Part shown: one piece after another, positions 1 to 7,080 of the stretch
Numbering within the stretch: the stretch's first letter is position 1
Layout of the letters: every line of letters begins with the position of its first letter
Assembly (NCBI GenBank): GCA_029821455.1
Contig: JALGTI010000085.1
Span: 1-10,392 of the forward strand
Length of the DNA stretch: 10,392 nt
DNA from: Candidatus Zipacnadia bacterium
GTDB lineage: Bacteria > Armatimonadota > Zipacnadia > Zipacnadales > Zipacnadaceae
Reading direction: 5' to 3'
The notes under the pieces: model-generated
What the model was told of the DNA's origin: nothing
Seen by the model: the letters and a program-made list of their open reading frames with translations, nothing else
Databases searched by the model: none
Made by a program: the position numbers and the translations under genes

Positions 1-1
1 A

Positions 2-133
2 GAGCCGGATGTAAGGGCCGGCAAACAAACGGCGCTGGGTGTGGAAGCAAAGGGCTACAGCATGTCTCCAGACTGGCCGCCCAGTGAGGCCGCGGCACGG
101 CACAGGCAGATGCGGATTGATCTGAGTCGGTAG
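2..133 (+). CDS. C-terminal end of an upstream gene (partial)
   Basis: This is the last 43 codons of a gene that begins before the window, ending at TAG 131-133. It is the only one of the three forward frames open through this stretch: the others stop at 12-14 and 85-87. The visible peptide starts EPDVRAGKQ and ends RQMRIDLSR. It is hydrophilic and charged, with no motif I can assign. Because it lies directly upstream of and co-oriented with large tail genes, it is most likely another virion structural protein, but that is inference from position only. Frame choice is reasonably sure; function is unknown. Confidence 0.5.
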   Translation, partial: EPDVRAGKQTALGVEAKGYSMSPDWPPSEAAARHRQMRIDLSR

Positions 134-178
134 CGAGTAGACGTAGGTTGGTGACAAGATAGCATTGAGCGACTATTG

Positions 179-200
179 GCCCCGCAGACGCAGGCGGGGC
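179..200 (+). terminator. GC-rich hairpin in the gap before the large tail gene
   Basis: A perfect 7-bp inverted repeat, GCCCCGC (179-185) and GCGGGGC (194-200), is separated by an 8-base loop. It lies in the 95-base gap between the upstream stop and the ATG at 229. The downstream bases TGTTGCGC are not a U-tract, so it is not a clear intrinsic terminator. It could attenuate transcription, protect an mRNA 3' end, or be incidental in GC-rich DNA. The repeat is seen directly; the role is a guess. Confidence 0.3.
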
Positions 201-228
201 TGTTGCGCAAGTGTGAGTTGGCAAAGCG

Positions 229-3200
229 ATGGCGTTGATAAATCCGGGACTTGGCGTGCGGTTGGCTGATCTCCTGAGGACGCTGCGGGAGTACGAAAGC
301 AACGCTCCAGATAACGGGATGCAGTTGGCCCGGACGAAGGAGGCGATGAGCGAGGCGGCTGAGGGGCTGTGCGCGGCATTGTGGCGAGCGGAAGAGGAGC
401 GCAGCGCGCTGGACTATGACGACGAGCAAAGGACAGCTCAGGAGAATGTGCTCAAGCGGCGGATGGTGTACCTGGCGCATGGTTTTCTCAGTTTGCTGGA
501 GAGCAAGCCGCAAAGGGATTGGCGGGGGGTAGCGGAGTTGGAAGAGCTTGTGGGGAGGCTGACCACAAATGAGGATACAGCGTGGCAGCCGGAGTTGGTG
601 AAGCTAGGGGGAGAGCAAGGGATTACCGTTGAGCATCAGCGGACCTCGGATGGGATGGCGCTGTTTGATATGCCGGAGGGGCAGGTGGAAGCGCACATAT
701 TCAAGGCGAGAGAGCCGGATGTGGTACTGAATGGCGTGAGTGTGTACCTGGTGCAACTGTTGGGAGCTGGCGGGGCGCTGTTGGAGAAGTATACGCTGAT
801 GGTGGATGATGAGTACTGGGGGATGCGGATACAGCCGGCAGCCTTCAGCCCGCCGCCGTTTGCGGAAACATTCGTGATGGGGTATCGGCTGAGGGGGCAG
901 ATACTGCACGATGACGTACCTCAAGCAGATGCGAATGTGAGCATAGAAGTGACATTGAACACCGCTGAGGACGGTCAGACGGTGCTGTGGGACAGCGAGG
1001 AGTATAACGAGTTGGTCTACTCAGACTCGTTGAATACCTACGTTGAGGGGCCGACGGTGTTGGCGCCGATGCGGACAGGGCTGGACGGGTGGTGTGAGTT
1101 CATTTCACCGCGCGGGCATGGCGCGGTGTATCAGCGTCAGGGAGATACGCGGGACGATACGGAGGAGACTCGCGCTAAGCCGCTGATGCGGTACGTCGCG
1201 GAGATTGAGTTTGCATACAAAGGCCGCAAGGCGGTTGTGACCGAGACTCAGCCTGCTATCATCAACATCGCCAGTGGCCGGTTGAGCATAACGGGGACAC
1301 CAGGGGCGTGGGTACGTGTTGGCCCCCTGGACGATGCGGGTGGGGCGTATCAGATGCCGCCGGCGGGGAACTTGCAGTTGAGTGGTCTGGTGCAAGGTGA
1401 GTACTCAATTGTGCAGTTCAAGCGGATGGCGTGGGGGGCGTGGGACGCGAATTGGGGCTGTCCAAGGGCTATCACGGAGGTGCGGATGGGGGAAACGAGC
1501 TCTATAGCGCTGTCGCCGATGGAGGACTATGGCGGGGTCGGCAACCAGGCGTGTGGCCGCGTGTATGAGCGGATTGGTGTGCCGGCAGCAGGCATAGATG
1601 TGGTCATAATTGACACGGAAAGCGCGGAACTAGTCGGTGTTGCGGCGACGACGGATGGAAGCGGGTTTTGGAGTGTTGAGATACCTCCCGAAGGCCTGGG
1701 TGGAGATCTGTTCATTCACGATCAAGACTGGGGAAGTATGCCCGTGCTGGGGTTGCCATATTCGGATGTGGTGCTGGGCGCGCGGGCGTGCGCTGACTGG
1801 CAAGAGATGTTCAAGCCCGAAGCATGGCGTAAGGGAATGCTGGGACATAATAACTTTCAGTACGTTCCGGGAGCAATGCGGGTTGAGGACCTGGAAGGGA
1901 ACGAAGTATCAGCCACGACAGAAGCGCCCTACGGTGGCTGGGTCAGCGTGGAGACGCTGCCCAAGTATGTATACGTGGACGATGTCGAGGAATTGGTGAT
2001 AAATGGTCCACAACTGTGGCATTACCGGCTAGTGTCCGGAGACCAAATCGTAGACCCCGATTTCATTCTACGCACGCAGCCATTTGAGGATAATGAGACT
2101 CTGCCAGGGCAATTCCGCGCTACGGCGTATCAGCCTGGTAAGAAGATACTGGTGGGGTCGAAGATACACGGGAACATCGTGATGCAGGCGGAGGACCGGA
2201 TCGGGGTTGAGCTGCCAGAAGCGGCAAGGGTAGGGCTGGAATTTGGCAGGCATAAGAGCTATGTGGAGCCCCGCATCCTTGGTGTAGGGGAAAAGACTTG
2301 GTCTGCGGTGGGAGACTGGCTGTGTCCGTATTGCGGAGGGCCGGCTGAGCGCGACCCCGGCGCGGCAGTACCGAGAGGCCACTGCAAGCAATGCGCGGTG
2401 GCTTTCGGGTGCCCGGATGCGATGGATTGCCGAAGCTGTTTCCGCAGCCCCACGGCATCAGGCAAGACCGAGAGGCGAGCGCGGTTGAGAGTAGTGGTTC
2501 TGGATGGGCGGTCGGCACGAAGCCGTCAGGTGGCATACCACTGGCGACCCGAACTGTATGATGAGACGGAATTCTTCCAGACACAGAGTGGCGCGGGCCA
2601 GAAAACCAACGCGCCGCGATGGTTTGCTAAACATGTTGCCGAGGTGGGCGATGGCAAGGGCTTTGGGCAGTTTGATGGGGACCTGGTGGACCCGTATGTG
2701 CCGGGTCATCTGATGTCCTATTTCGAGGCGCTGCCGTTCATCAATCGGTCCCTGGGGCTGGCGCAATTGAAGCTGGCGTTCCCGCCCGGCTATATGGTGC
2801 CATACCAGTTCACCGTGGACCTGGATTGTGTGCGCGGGGATGAAACCGTGGAAACGATAAGAGTAACCGTGGGCGCAGGGCTGCAAGGACCAAACGAGGG
2901 CGATCCGTTCGGAGATGTGGTGCCGGTGGTTCAGGCAGATAAGCTGCTGGCCGAGCAGAGGTCGTGGCCATACCGCGAAGTGGGGCTGTTCATCGGCATT
3001 CAGGGCATCAGGCTGGTGGAGCCGTCCGCGGCCCCCGGGTGCAAGTTCACGGTAGTCGGAGATGTGCCATTCCTGCAATCAGCAGACGGAGTGGCAATGG
3101 CAGAATGCGAGTCTACACCCGTGGCGATACAAGTGAGCAGCCCGTGGGGGCAGCCGCACGTATTTGAAGATGATGTGGGCCAGTTGTTTGCATTCTTTGT

Positions 3201-3405
3201 GGAAGATGGGGACGTGTGGTTCACGAAGCGAGTGGGACTTCCCGGTGAGTGGGAGCCTCCGCGACGAGTGACCTCTGATGGGTGCAGCCTGTACCCGTGG
3301 GCGGATAAGGACCAAAGCGGGAGGCTAGTTCTGGTGCGGCAGCAGGGATATGAGGCGGTAGTAGCGTGGTCGCATAACGACGGGGAGTACTGGCAGGAGG
3401 TTTGA
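229..3405 (+). CDS. Large multidomain phage structural protein with zinc-ribbon insert and truncated Asp-box propeller
   Basis: A 1058-residue protein, almost certainly a virion component of the tail or an appendage. Residues about 10-110 are charged and helical, possibly coiled coil. Residues about 215-300 and 440-500 look like beta-sandwich modules of the carboxypeptidase-regulatory/SdrB-like type (GRVYERIGVPAAGIDVVI, followed by TTDGSGFW). Residues 699-737 form a cysteine cluster, CPYC...CKQC...C...C..C, likely a zinc-ribbon-like insert. The last 90 residues look like sialidase/BNR propeller blades and end in an Asp-box, SHNDGEYW (1048-1055), only three residues before the stop. ATG 229 is the first start after an in-frame stop at 214-216; no clear Shine-Dalgarno sequence precedes it. 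The propeller seems to continue in the next gene, in a different frame, so this product may be truncated or the two genes may be one split gene. No catalytic sialidase residues could be confirmed. Confidence 0.9.
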   Translation: MALINPGLGVRLADLLRTLREYESNAPDNGMQLARTKEAMSEAAEGLCAALWRAEEERSALDYDDEQRTAQENVLKRRMVYLAHGFLSLLESKPQRDWRGVAELEELVGRLTTNEDTAWQPELVKLGGEQGITVEHQRTSDGMALFDMPEGQVEAHIFKAREPDVVLNGVSVYLVQLLGAGGALLEKYTLMVDDEYWGMRIQPAAFSPPPFAETFVMGYRLRGQILHDDVPQADANVSIEVTLNTAEDGQTVLWDSEEYNELVYSDSLNTYVEGPTVLAPMRTGLDGWCEFISPRGHGAVYQRQGDTRDDTEETRAKPLMRYVAEIEFAYKGRKAVVTETQPAIINIASGRLSITGTPGAWVRVGPLDDAGGAYQMPPAGNLQLSGLVQGEYSIVQFKRMAWGAWDANWGCPRAITEVRMGETSSIALSPMEDYGGVGNQACGRVYERIGVPAAGIDVVIIDTESAELVGVAATTDGSGFWSVEIPPEGLGGDLFIHDQDWGSMPVLGLPYSDVVLGARACADWQEMFKPEAWRKGMLGHNNFQYVPGAMRVEDLEGNEVSATTEAPYGGWVSVETLPKYVYVDDVEELVINGPQLWHYRLVSGDQIVDPDFILRTQPFEDNETLPGQFRATAYQPGKKILVGSKIHGNIVMQAEDRIGVELPEAARVGLEFGRHKSYVEPRILGVGEKTWSAVGDWLCPYCGGPAERDPGAAVPRGHCKQCAVAFGCPDAMDCRSCFRSPTASGKTERRARLRVVVLDGRSARSRQVAYHWRPELYDETEFFQTQSGAGQKTNAPRWFAKHVAEVGDGKGFGQFDGDLVDPYVPGHLMSYFEALPFINRSLGLAQLKLAFPPGYMVPYQFTVDLDCVRGDETVETIRVTVGAGLQGPNEGDPFGDVVPVVQADKLLAEQRSWPYREVGLFIGIQGIRLVEPSAAPGCKFTVVGDVPFLQSADGVAMAECESTPVAIQVSSPWGQPHVFEDDVGQLFAFFVEDGDVWFTKRVGLPGEWEPPRRVTSDGCSLYPWADKDQSGRLVLVRQQGYEAVVAWSHNDGEYWQEV

Positions 3406-3410
3406 GATTG
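3395..3410 (+). promoter_or_regulatory. Strong Shine-Dalgarno at the stop/start junction of the split propeller
   Basis: AGGAGG (3395-3400) lies just before the TGA stop of the large gene (3403-3405). It is 7 bases from a TTG at 3408 and 13 bases from an ATG at 3414, both in the frame of the next gene. The 7-base spacing favours the TTG; a TTG at 3402 is too close. The arrangement suits termination-reinitiation coupling. The site could also act as an internal Shine-Dalgarno stimulator of frameshifting, but no canonical -1 slippery heptamer is visible here. Confidence 0.5.
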
Positions 3411-3716
3411 GGTATGGCTGCCAATCTGGCTTTTCCGATAGCCTTTGAGCATAACGGCCTGTTGTTTGTCGTGGGCTTCCGTAACGGTTGTCAATATATC
3501 CGACGGAGTGCGAATCTAGGGGCGACATGGCTGAAGTTCCCTGATGGCAGCGAGGAGAGACCGGTGGGGGAGGGTTCAGACCTGCAGCGGGTAGCATTCG
3601 TCAAGACGGATTCACAGGGTTGCAAGCTTGTGGTGGGGATCCCCTTGTGGCCAAGTATTGAAGTCTATGTATCAGCGGATGACGGAGTAACGTGGCAGCA
3701 TGAGAGCACTATCTAG
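3408..3716 (+). CDS. Small Asp-box (BNR) repeat protein, continuation of the upstream propeller
   Basis: About 102 residues from TTG 3408; ATG 3414 is an alternative start giving 100 residues. The protein carries two good Asp-box motifs, SANLGATW and SADDGVTW, 55 residues apart, each in a beta-strand context typical of sialidase/BNR propeller blades. The last Asp-box of the preceding gene lies about 47 residues upstream of the first one here if the reading is joined, which is normal blade spacing. Alone it would encode only about two blades, too few to close a propeller. It therefore probably acts with, or was once part of, the preceding protein. It follows that gene after a strong Shine-Dalgarno site and is 24 bases from the next gene. 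Translation as a separate protein is plausible but not certain; a frameshifted fusion product or a sequencing indel are the alternatives. Confidence 0.65.
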   Translation: MGMAANLAFPIAFEHNGLLFVVGFRNGCQYIRRSANLGATWLKFPDGSEERPVGEGSDLQRVAFVKTDSQGCKLVVGIPLWPSIEVYVSADDGVTWQHESTI

Positions 3717-3740
3717 GCAACAGGTTGAGAGGACAGCAGA

Positions 3741-6050
3741 ATGGCTCAGAGAGTGTCGCCGGTAGCCAATGTGAAGCTGTATGAGCCGGGCCAGGAGTTT
3801 CAGGCCAAGTACGATGGGTTTGCACAGCGGGACATTGTTGCTGACCTGTTCTCGCAGGCCCGGGTCGCCGTCAATATGGTGGACAGGGAAGGCCTGGGCC
3901 TGCCTCAACCGGGCAGCTATGAGACCTATGTGCCAGCGGCGATGGTGCTGGAGGATGCACGGCTGAATTGTGTGGTGGCGCGGCCATTCCTGGACACATC
4001 ACAAGCGATAGGACTAGGTCATTTCAACCTGGAGGCCGGGTACTGGACGGCGTTGCATAACCTGGGTCTGCAAGAAGAAGTCAAGCTGTATCAGTACGAT
4101 GGGACGGCAGGGCAGACGACCGGAGTGGTGAGCAGATTCACTTTGCCGGCAGACCCTGTGTTCTGTGTGTCGCTGTATCGGGCGGACCCCAGTCCAGATC
4201 ACGACTGGGAGGCCTGTCCCCCATATACTGAAATCCACTTTGGAATAGCGGAGCGGGATGAGTGGGCATTGGCGCTGCCGTATGGCAGCCCAATGTTTCT
4301 GCTGCGCAGGTATGGCAGTCAGTGGCAGAGGGTACACGAGGCGGAGCGGAGTGTGACTATCCCGACGCTGGAAGGGTTTGCAAGGGGACAGCGGGTATTT
4401 CTATGGGTGGGAGTGTGGCGCGGGAAACTGGTAATCTCGACCGATGGATTTGCAAGCGATATCTGGGTCTATGAGCTGCCTGGTGAAGCGATCAGAATCC
4501 CGAGTGGGAAGATAAGCCTGTGGCACAACGCCGGGCAGTGGATGTTCTCGGTGCTGCCGACCAAGATGGCAACGGCGGTGCTGGATAGCGAGGCCATAGA
4601 GGCAGGATATGATACGCAGGCCAGTATAAGCGAATTGATACTTAACTTTCGACACCGGGCGGTGGTGAGCGATGCAGGGGCTGTGCTTGCGGAATGCAGT
4701 GTGGTGGATAGCACGGATGAGCGGACGGATCTGACGGTCACCCAGCGGGCGTGGAGAGCTGCGATTGCCCCGTACACGCACTTTGAGGCGGGCGTAGGTG
4801 TGGACCCGGAGACTGGTCAGAGCGTGAGCTTCGGTACAGATGTGTCGCCTGAGCTATACAGCGTGCAGATTGGTCAGTTTGCGGAGGTGGAGGCGCTGGA
4901 GCCCGTGGAGTACACGGACGCCTCCGATACAGTCAAAGTAGTCACGGGAGATCATCCGCAGGGACTGCACGGGGTGCAGTATGACTTGCGGCTCGATAAC
5001 CAACAGGGGCAGTACGTGGACCTGGGTGAGTATCGTCGGACAGCGATAGAGCTGGGCTGGAAGATGTCGGATGACAGCACGATTACCAGCCCGGTGTTTC
5101 AGGGGTATATCGTAGAGCCGGCGACGTATGTGGAGTCAGGTGGCCGGTCGGAAGTTGAGATGTCATCGCTAGACGGTATCACACGGCTGCGGGACGAGAA
5201 GTGTGACGGGCGGGTGCCGGTATTTGACAACTGGCCGGTCAAGACGGCGTTTCAATGGGTGCTTGATAGATGCGGGCTTCCACGCGGAGCACAGGACCTG
5301 GAGGATACAAGCGCCAGGCTGAGCGCTGGACAGCCGGAGGAGCCGTTGTGGCTGCCTGAACCGGGGCGTTCGTGGCTAGAATTGCTGCTGGAGATGGCGG
5401 AGTACGACTACGGGGCCGCGGTCTACTTTGACCCCACAGGCAAGTTGCGGAAGACCTGCCCGTATTGCAGGCAAAAGCGAACAGCAGCAGATGTGTTGTT
5501 ACATGATGGGACGCTAACGGGAGCATGCAACTCAGAAGTGGCCTGGGAGTTGCACACCCGGCCGGCGGTAGCTGAAGCGCCGGATGACGAGGGTGAGGTA
5601 CTGGCAATTGCTAAGCCTCGGCTGAGTCTGTCTGCCAGAGACTATGCGAATTATGTGTGCGTGTGCGGAGTCGGCGAAGATGGTCGCCCGCTACGGTCGG
5701 TGGTGTACGATCCGGCCTCCCTGTACGACAAGAGTTCGGATAGTTATGTGGGCTGGCGGAAGATGGAGGTACGGGCGCTGCAGTCAGCCACAACGCAGGC
5801 CGAACTGAACCGCCTGGCACAGTCGTTGTTTGTGGATCGGTCGCGAAAGCCTGAACACATCCACATCATAACACCGTTGTGTGCAGGTATGAGCATCGGA
5901 CAGGTCATCAGAGTACAGGGAGCAGAGCAAACGGGATGTGGTGGGCAGTTGTACCGGATCACATCGGTGGGTCATAGGCTGATCAGAAAACGGCGGAGGC
6001 TTGCAACGACGAGCGTGACGGCAAGATGGCTGGGCGAGGAGGAGAGTTAG
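3741..6050 (+). CDS. Phage tail hub/baseplate protein with N-terminal beta-sandwich region
   Basis: A 769-residue protein. The C-terminal half, from about residue 400, reads like the gp27/gpD-type tail hub fold: a YDLRLDNQQGQYVDL strand pair and FQGYI, then SWLELLLEMAEYDYG (from residue 544) followed by YFDPTGKL, DYANYVCVCG (634-643), and a final beta region with GQVIRVQG and YRITSVGH. Such proteins form the ring at the tail tip that joins tube and baseplate. Residues about 70-290 look like a jellyroll or LamG-like sandwich, unusual for a hub and possibly a carbohydrate-binding or decoration domain. A CPYC knuckle (573-576) with further cysteines at 596 and in CVCG may bind metal. AGAGGA at 3728-3733, 7 bases before ATG 3741, fixes the start. 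The hub assignment comes from sequence pattern, not a search. Confidence 0.88.
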   Translation: MAQRVSPVANVKLYEPGQEFQAKYDGFAQRDIVADLFSQARVAVNMVDREGLGLPQPGSYETYVPAAMVLEDARLNCVVARPFLDTSQAIGLGHFNLEAGYWTALHNLGLQEEVKLYQYDGTAGQTTGVVSRFTLPADPVFCVSLYRADPSPDHDWEACPPYTEIHFGIAERDEWALALPYGSPMFLLRRYGSQWQRVHEAERSVTIPTLEGFARGQRVFLWVGVWRGKLVISTDGFASDIWVYELPGEAIRIPSGKISLWHNAGQWMFSVLPTKMATAVLDSEAIEAGYDTQASISELILNFRHRAVVSDAGAVLAECSVVDSTDERTDLTVTQRAWRAAIAPYTHFEAGVGVDPETGQSVSFGTDVSPELYSVQIGQFAEVEALEPVEYTDASDTVKVVTGDHPQGLHGVQYDLRLDNQQGQYVDLGEYRRTAIELGWKMSDDSTITSPVFQGYIVEPATYVESGGRSEVEMSSLDGITRLRDEKCDGRVPVFDNWPVKTAFQWVLDRCGLPRGAQDLEDTSARLSAGQPEEPLWLPEPGRSWLELLLEMAEYDYGAAVYFDPTGKLRKTCPYCRQKRTAADVLLHDGTLTGACNSEVAWELHTRPAVAEAPDDEGEVLAIAKPRLSLSARDYANYVCVCGVGEDGRPLRSVVYDPASLYDKSSDSYVGWRKMEVRALQSATTQAELNRLAQSLFVDRSRKPEHIHIITPLCAGMSIGQVIRVQGAEQTGCGGQLYRITSVGHRLIRKRRRLATTSVTARWLGEEES

Positions 6051-6053
6051 GTG
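6037..6053 (+). promoter_or_regulatory. Shine-Dalgarno deciding a GTG start that abuts the upstream stop
   Basis: AGGAGG (6037-6042) sits inside the last codons of the hub gene. It is 8 bases before GTG 6051, which directly follows the TAG at 6048-6050. This supports GTG 6051 as the start and implies translational coupling. Confidence 0.6.
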
Positions 6054-6275
6054 AATTCCGAGACGGTGCTGATTGGTGAGCAGATTGACCGGCAAAGTCG
6101 GCCAGGGCAACCGGGCTCGGCGGTTGCGGTGCATCGTTCGTTATCTGGCGAGTTACTAATGGGGACCCGCTCCACCTTCGCAAATAGATATGACTGGCAG
6201 TCTTCCCAGGGATTTGAGTATGGGCTATATGGTCGCGGGAGGTACGGGCGACACAGATACCTGAGGGTCGTGTAG
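6051..6275 (+). CDS. Small basic Tyr/Gly-rich phage protein
   Basis: A 74-residue protein starting at GTG directly after the hub stop codon and well placed behind AGGAGG. It has no signal peptide or membrane segment. The N-terminal half is polar; the C-terminal part (from about residue 54) is rich in Tyr, Gly and Arg, with a YGLYGRGRYGRHRY pattern. Short YGxGxYG-type segments recur in small hypothetical structural proteins of tailed phages, so a minor tail or connector component is the most likely role. This is inference from composition and from its place right after the tail hub. I cannot assign a family. Confidence 0.7.
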   Translation: MNSETVLIGEQIDRQSRPGQPGSAVAVHRSLSGELLMGTRSTFANRYDWQSSQGFEYGLYGRGRYGRHRYLRVV

Positions 6276-6316
6276 TGTTGGCGAGATAGATGCGGTCTGA
6301 GAAGGATGGCCGCGGC

Positions 6317-6347
6317 CGGGCGGCGCGCTTTGTTGGCGCGCCGTTCG
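6317..6347 (+). terminator. Strong GC hairpin between tail hub module and appendage gene
   Basis: A perfect 8-bp stem, CGGCGCGC (6321-6328) with GCGCGCCG (6336-6343), closes a 7-base loop TTTGTTG. Two G.U wobbles and two further pairs extend it to 12 bp (6317-6328 with 6336-6347). It lies in the 97-base gap between the small Tyr/Gly protein and the next gene. The 3' flank CATTGG has no U-run, so efficient intrinsic termination is doubtful. It may be an attenuator, an mRNA processing or stabilising element, or a module boundary. I found no convincing promoter in the rest of the gap. Confidence 0.4.
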
Positions 6348-6372
6348 CATTGGAGAGAAGGGAGTCTAACAG

Positions 6373-7080
6373 ATGCCGTCACAGACGCCTAACTATGGTC
6401 TGGCCACAGATGTGGTGACAGATGATTTCGTGGAGCCTCTGCATCAGAACCGCGTGGCCGATACGGTGGATCGAGCGCTGGGGTTGCTGCTCAGACGACT
6501 GATCACCCAGGGAGTGCACGCGGGGTGGGAGCTGCAGTGGGATAAGACGGTGGCGGCCGGTGAGGGCCTGGTTGCGGGCTGCTGGTGTTCGACGGTTAGC
6601 GCCCAACAGATAACCGGGCTGCAGAATGGAGCAACGAACCACGTCTTTGTTCAGACTAATGAGGACTCAGCACCGGCTGGCTCGGTTGACTTCTACGCGC
6701 AGTTGAGCGCAGAGGGGCCAAGCGGGAGTGTGTATCTGGGCTGGATGGGGCTGGATGCCGAAGGCAATGTGGTTGAGGTGGACAATGGGGCCGGGGAAAC
6801 GGATCGGCAATGCTTTGGGCTGTGGTTTGCCCAGGCGGCAGGGAACGGCATGGTATACGATGTGCCAGCGGGAGCTGAGGTGACGCTAGAGATTGACCAC
6901 AGTGAGGCGTGCCGGCTGCGGATACCCGGGGCCATTGAATTCGGTGCGTCTGAGGAAACGTTCTCCTGGCAGATAACACAGGGCCACGATGCCGGCGGGT
7001 TCACGGTCGTAGTGACAAATGAGAGCGGGTATCCGGCGGACCTGGAGTATGAGTGGCAACGCCAAGGCATCCGGGAATGA
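6373..7080 (+). CDS. Probable tail fibre or baseplate appendage protein
   Basis: A 235-residue protein. The first 45 residues are polar with a helical segment (LHQNRVADTVDRALGLLLRR). The remainder is beta-rich and dominated by Gly, Val, Asp and Glu, with strand-like stretches such as HVFVQTN, SVYLGWMGLDAEGNVVEVD and a C-terminal FTVVVTNESGYPADLEYEW. There is no signal peptide or membrane helix. This mix is typical of phage tail-fibre or baseplate-wedge appendages, but I do not recognise a specific family. ATG 6373 is the first start after an in-frame stop at 6367-6369. It is preceded by GGAG (6361-6364) at 8 bases. The TGA overlaps the ATG of the glycosyltransferase gene as ATGA, which links the two in one translational unit and allows the idea that the sugar transferase acts on this or another surface protein. 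Confidence 0.85.
   Translation: MPSQTPNYGLATDVVTDDFVEPLHQNRVADTVDRALGLLLRRLITQGVHAGWELQWDKTVAAGEGLVAGCWCSTVSAQQITGLQNGATNHVFVQTNEDSAPAGSVDFYAQLSAEGPSGSVYLGWMGLDAEGNVVEVDNGAGETDRQCFGLWFAQAAGNGMVYDVPAGAEVTLEIDHSEACRLRIPGAIEFGASEETFSWQITQGHDAGGFTVVVTNESGYPADLEYEWQRQGIRE

Noticed and set aside
134..178. Promoter before the first large gene (GTGACA then TATTGG at 17 bases)
   Set aside because: The -10 matches only 3 of 6 positions and there is no extended -10; too weak to list.
1..723. 12-base repeat AGAGCCGGATGT at 1-12 and 712-723
   Set aside because: Short match at two unrelated coding positions with no flanking similarity; probably chance or shared codon use.
3395..3408. Programmed frameshift of the prfB or canonical -1 type at the split propeller
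   Set aside because: A +1 slip here leads quickly to a stop and not into the Asp-box frame. The 0-frame codons at the stop (GAG GTT TGA) do not form an X XXY YYZ slippery heptamer. Reinitiation or an indel is simpler.
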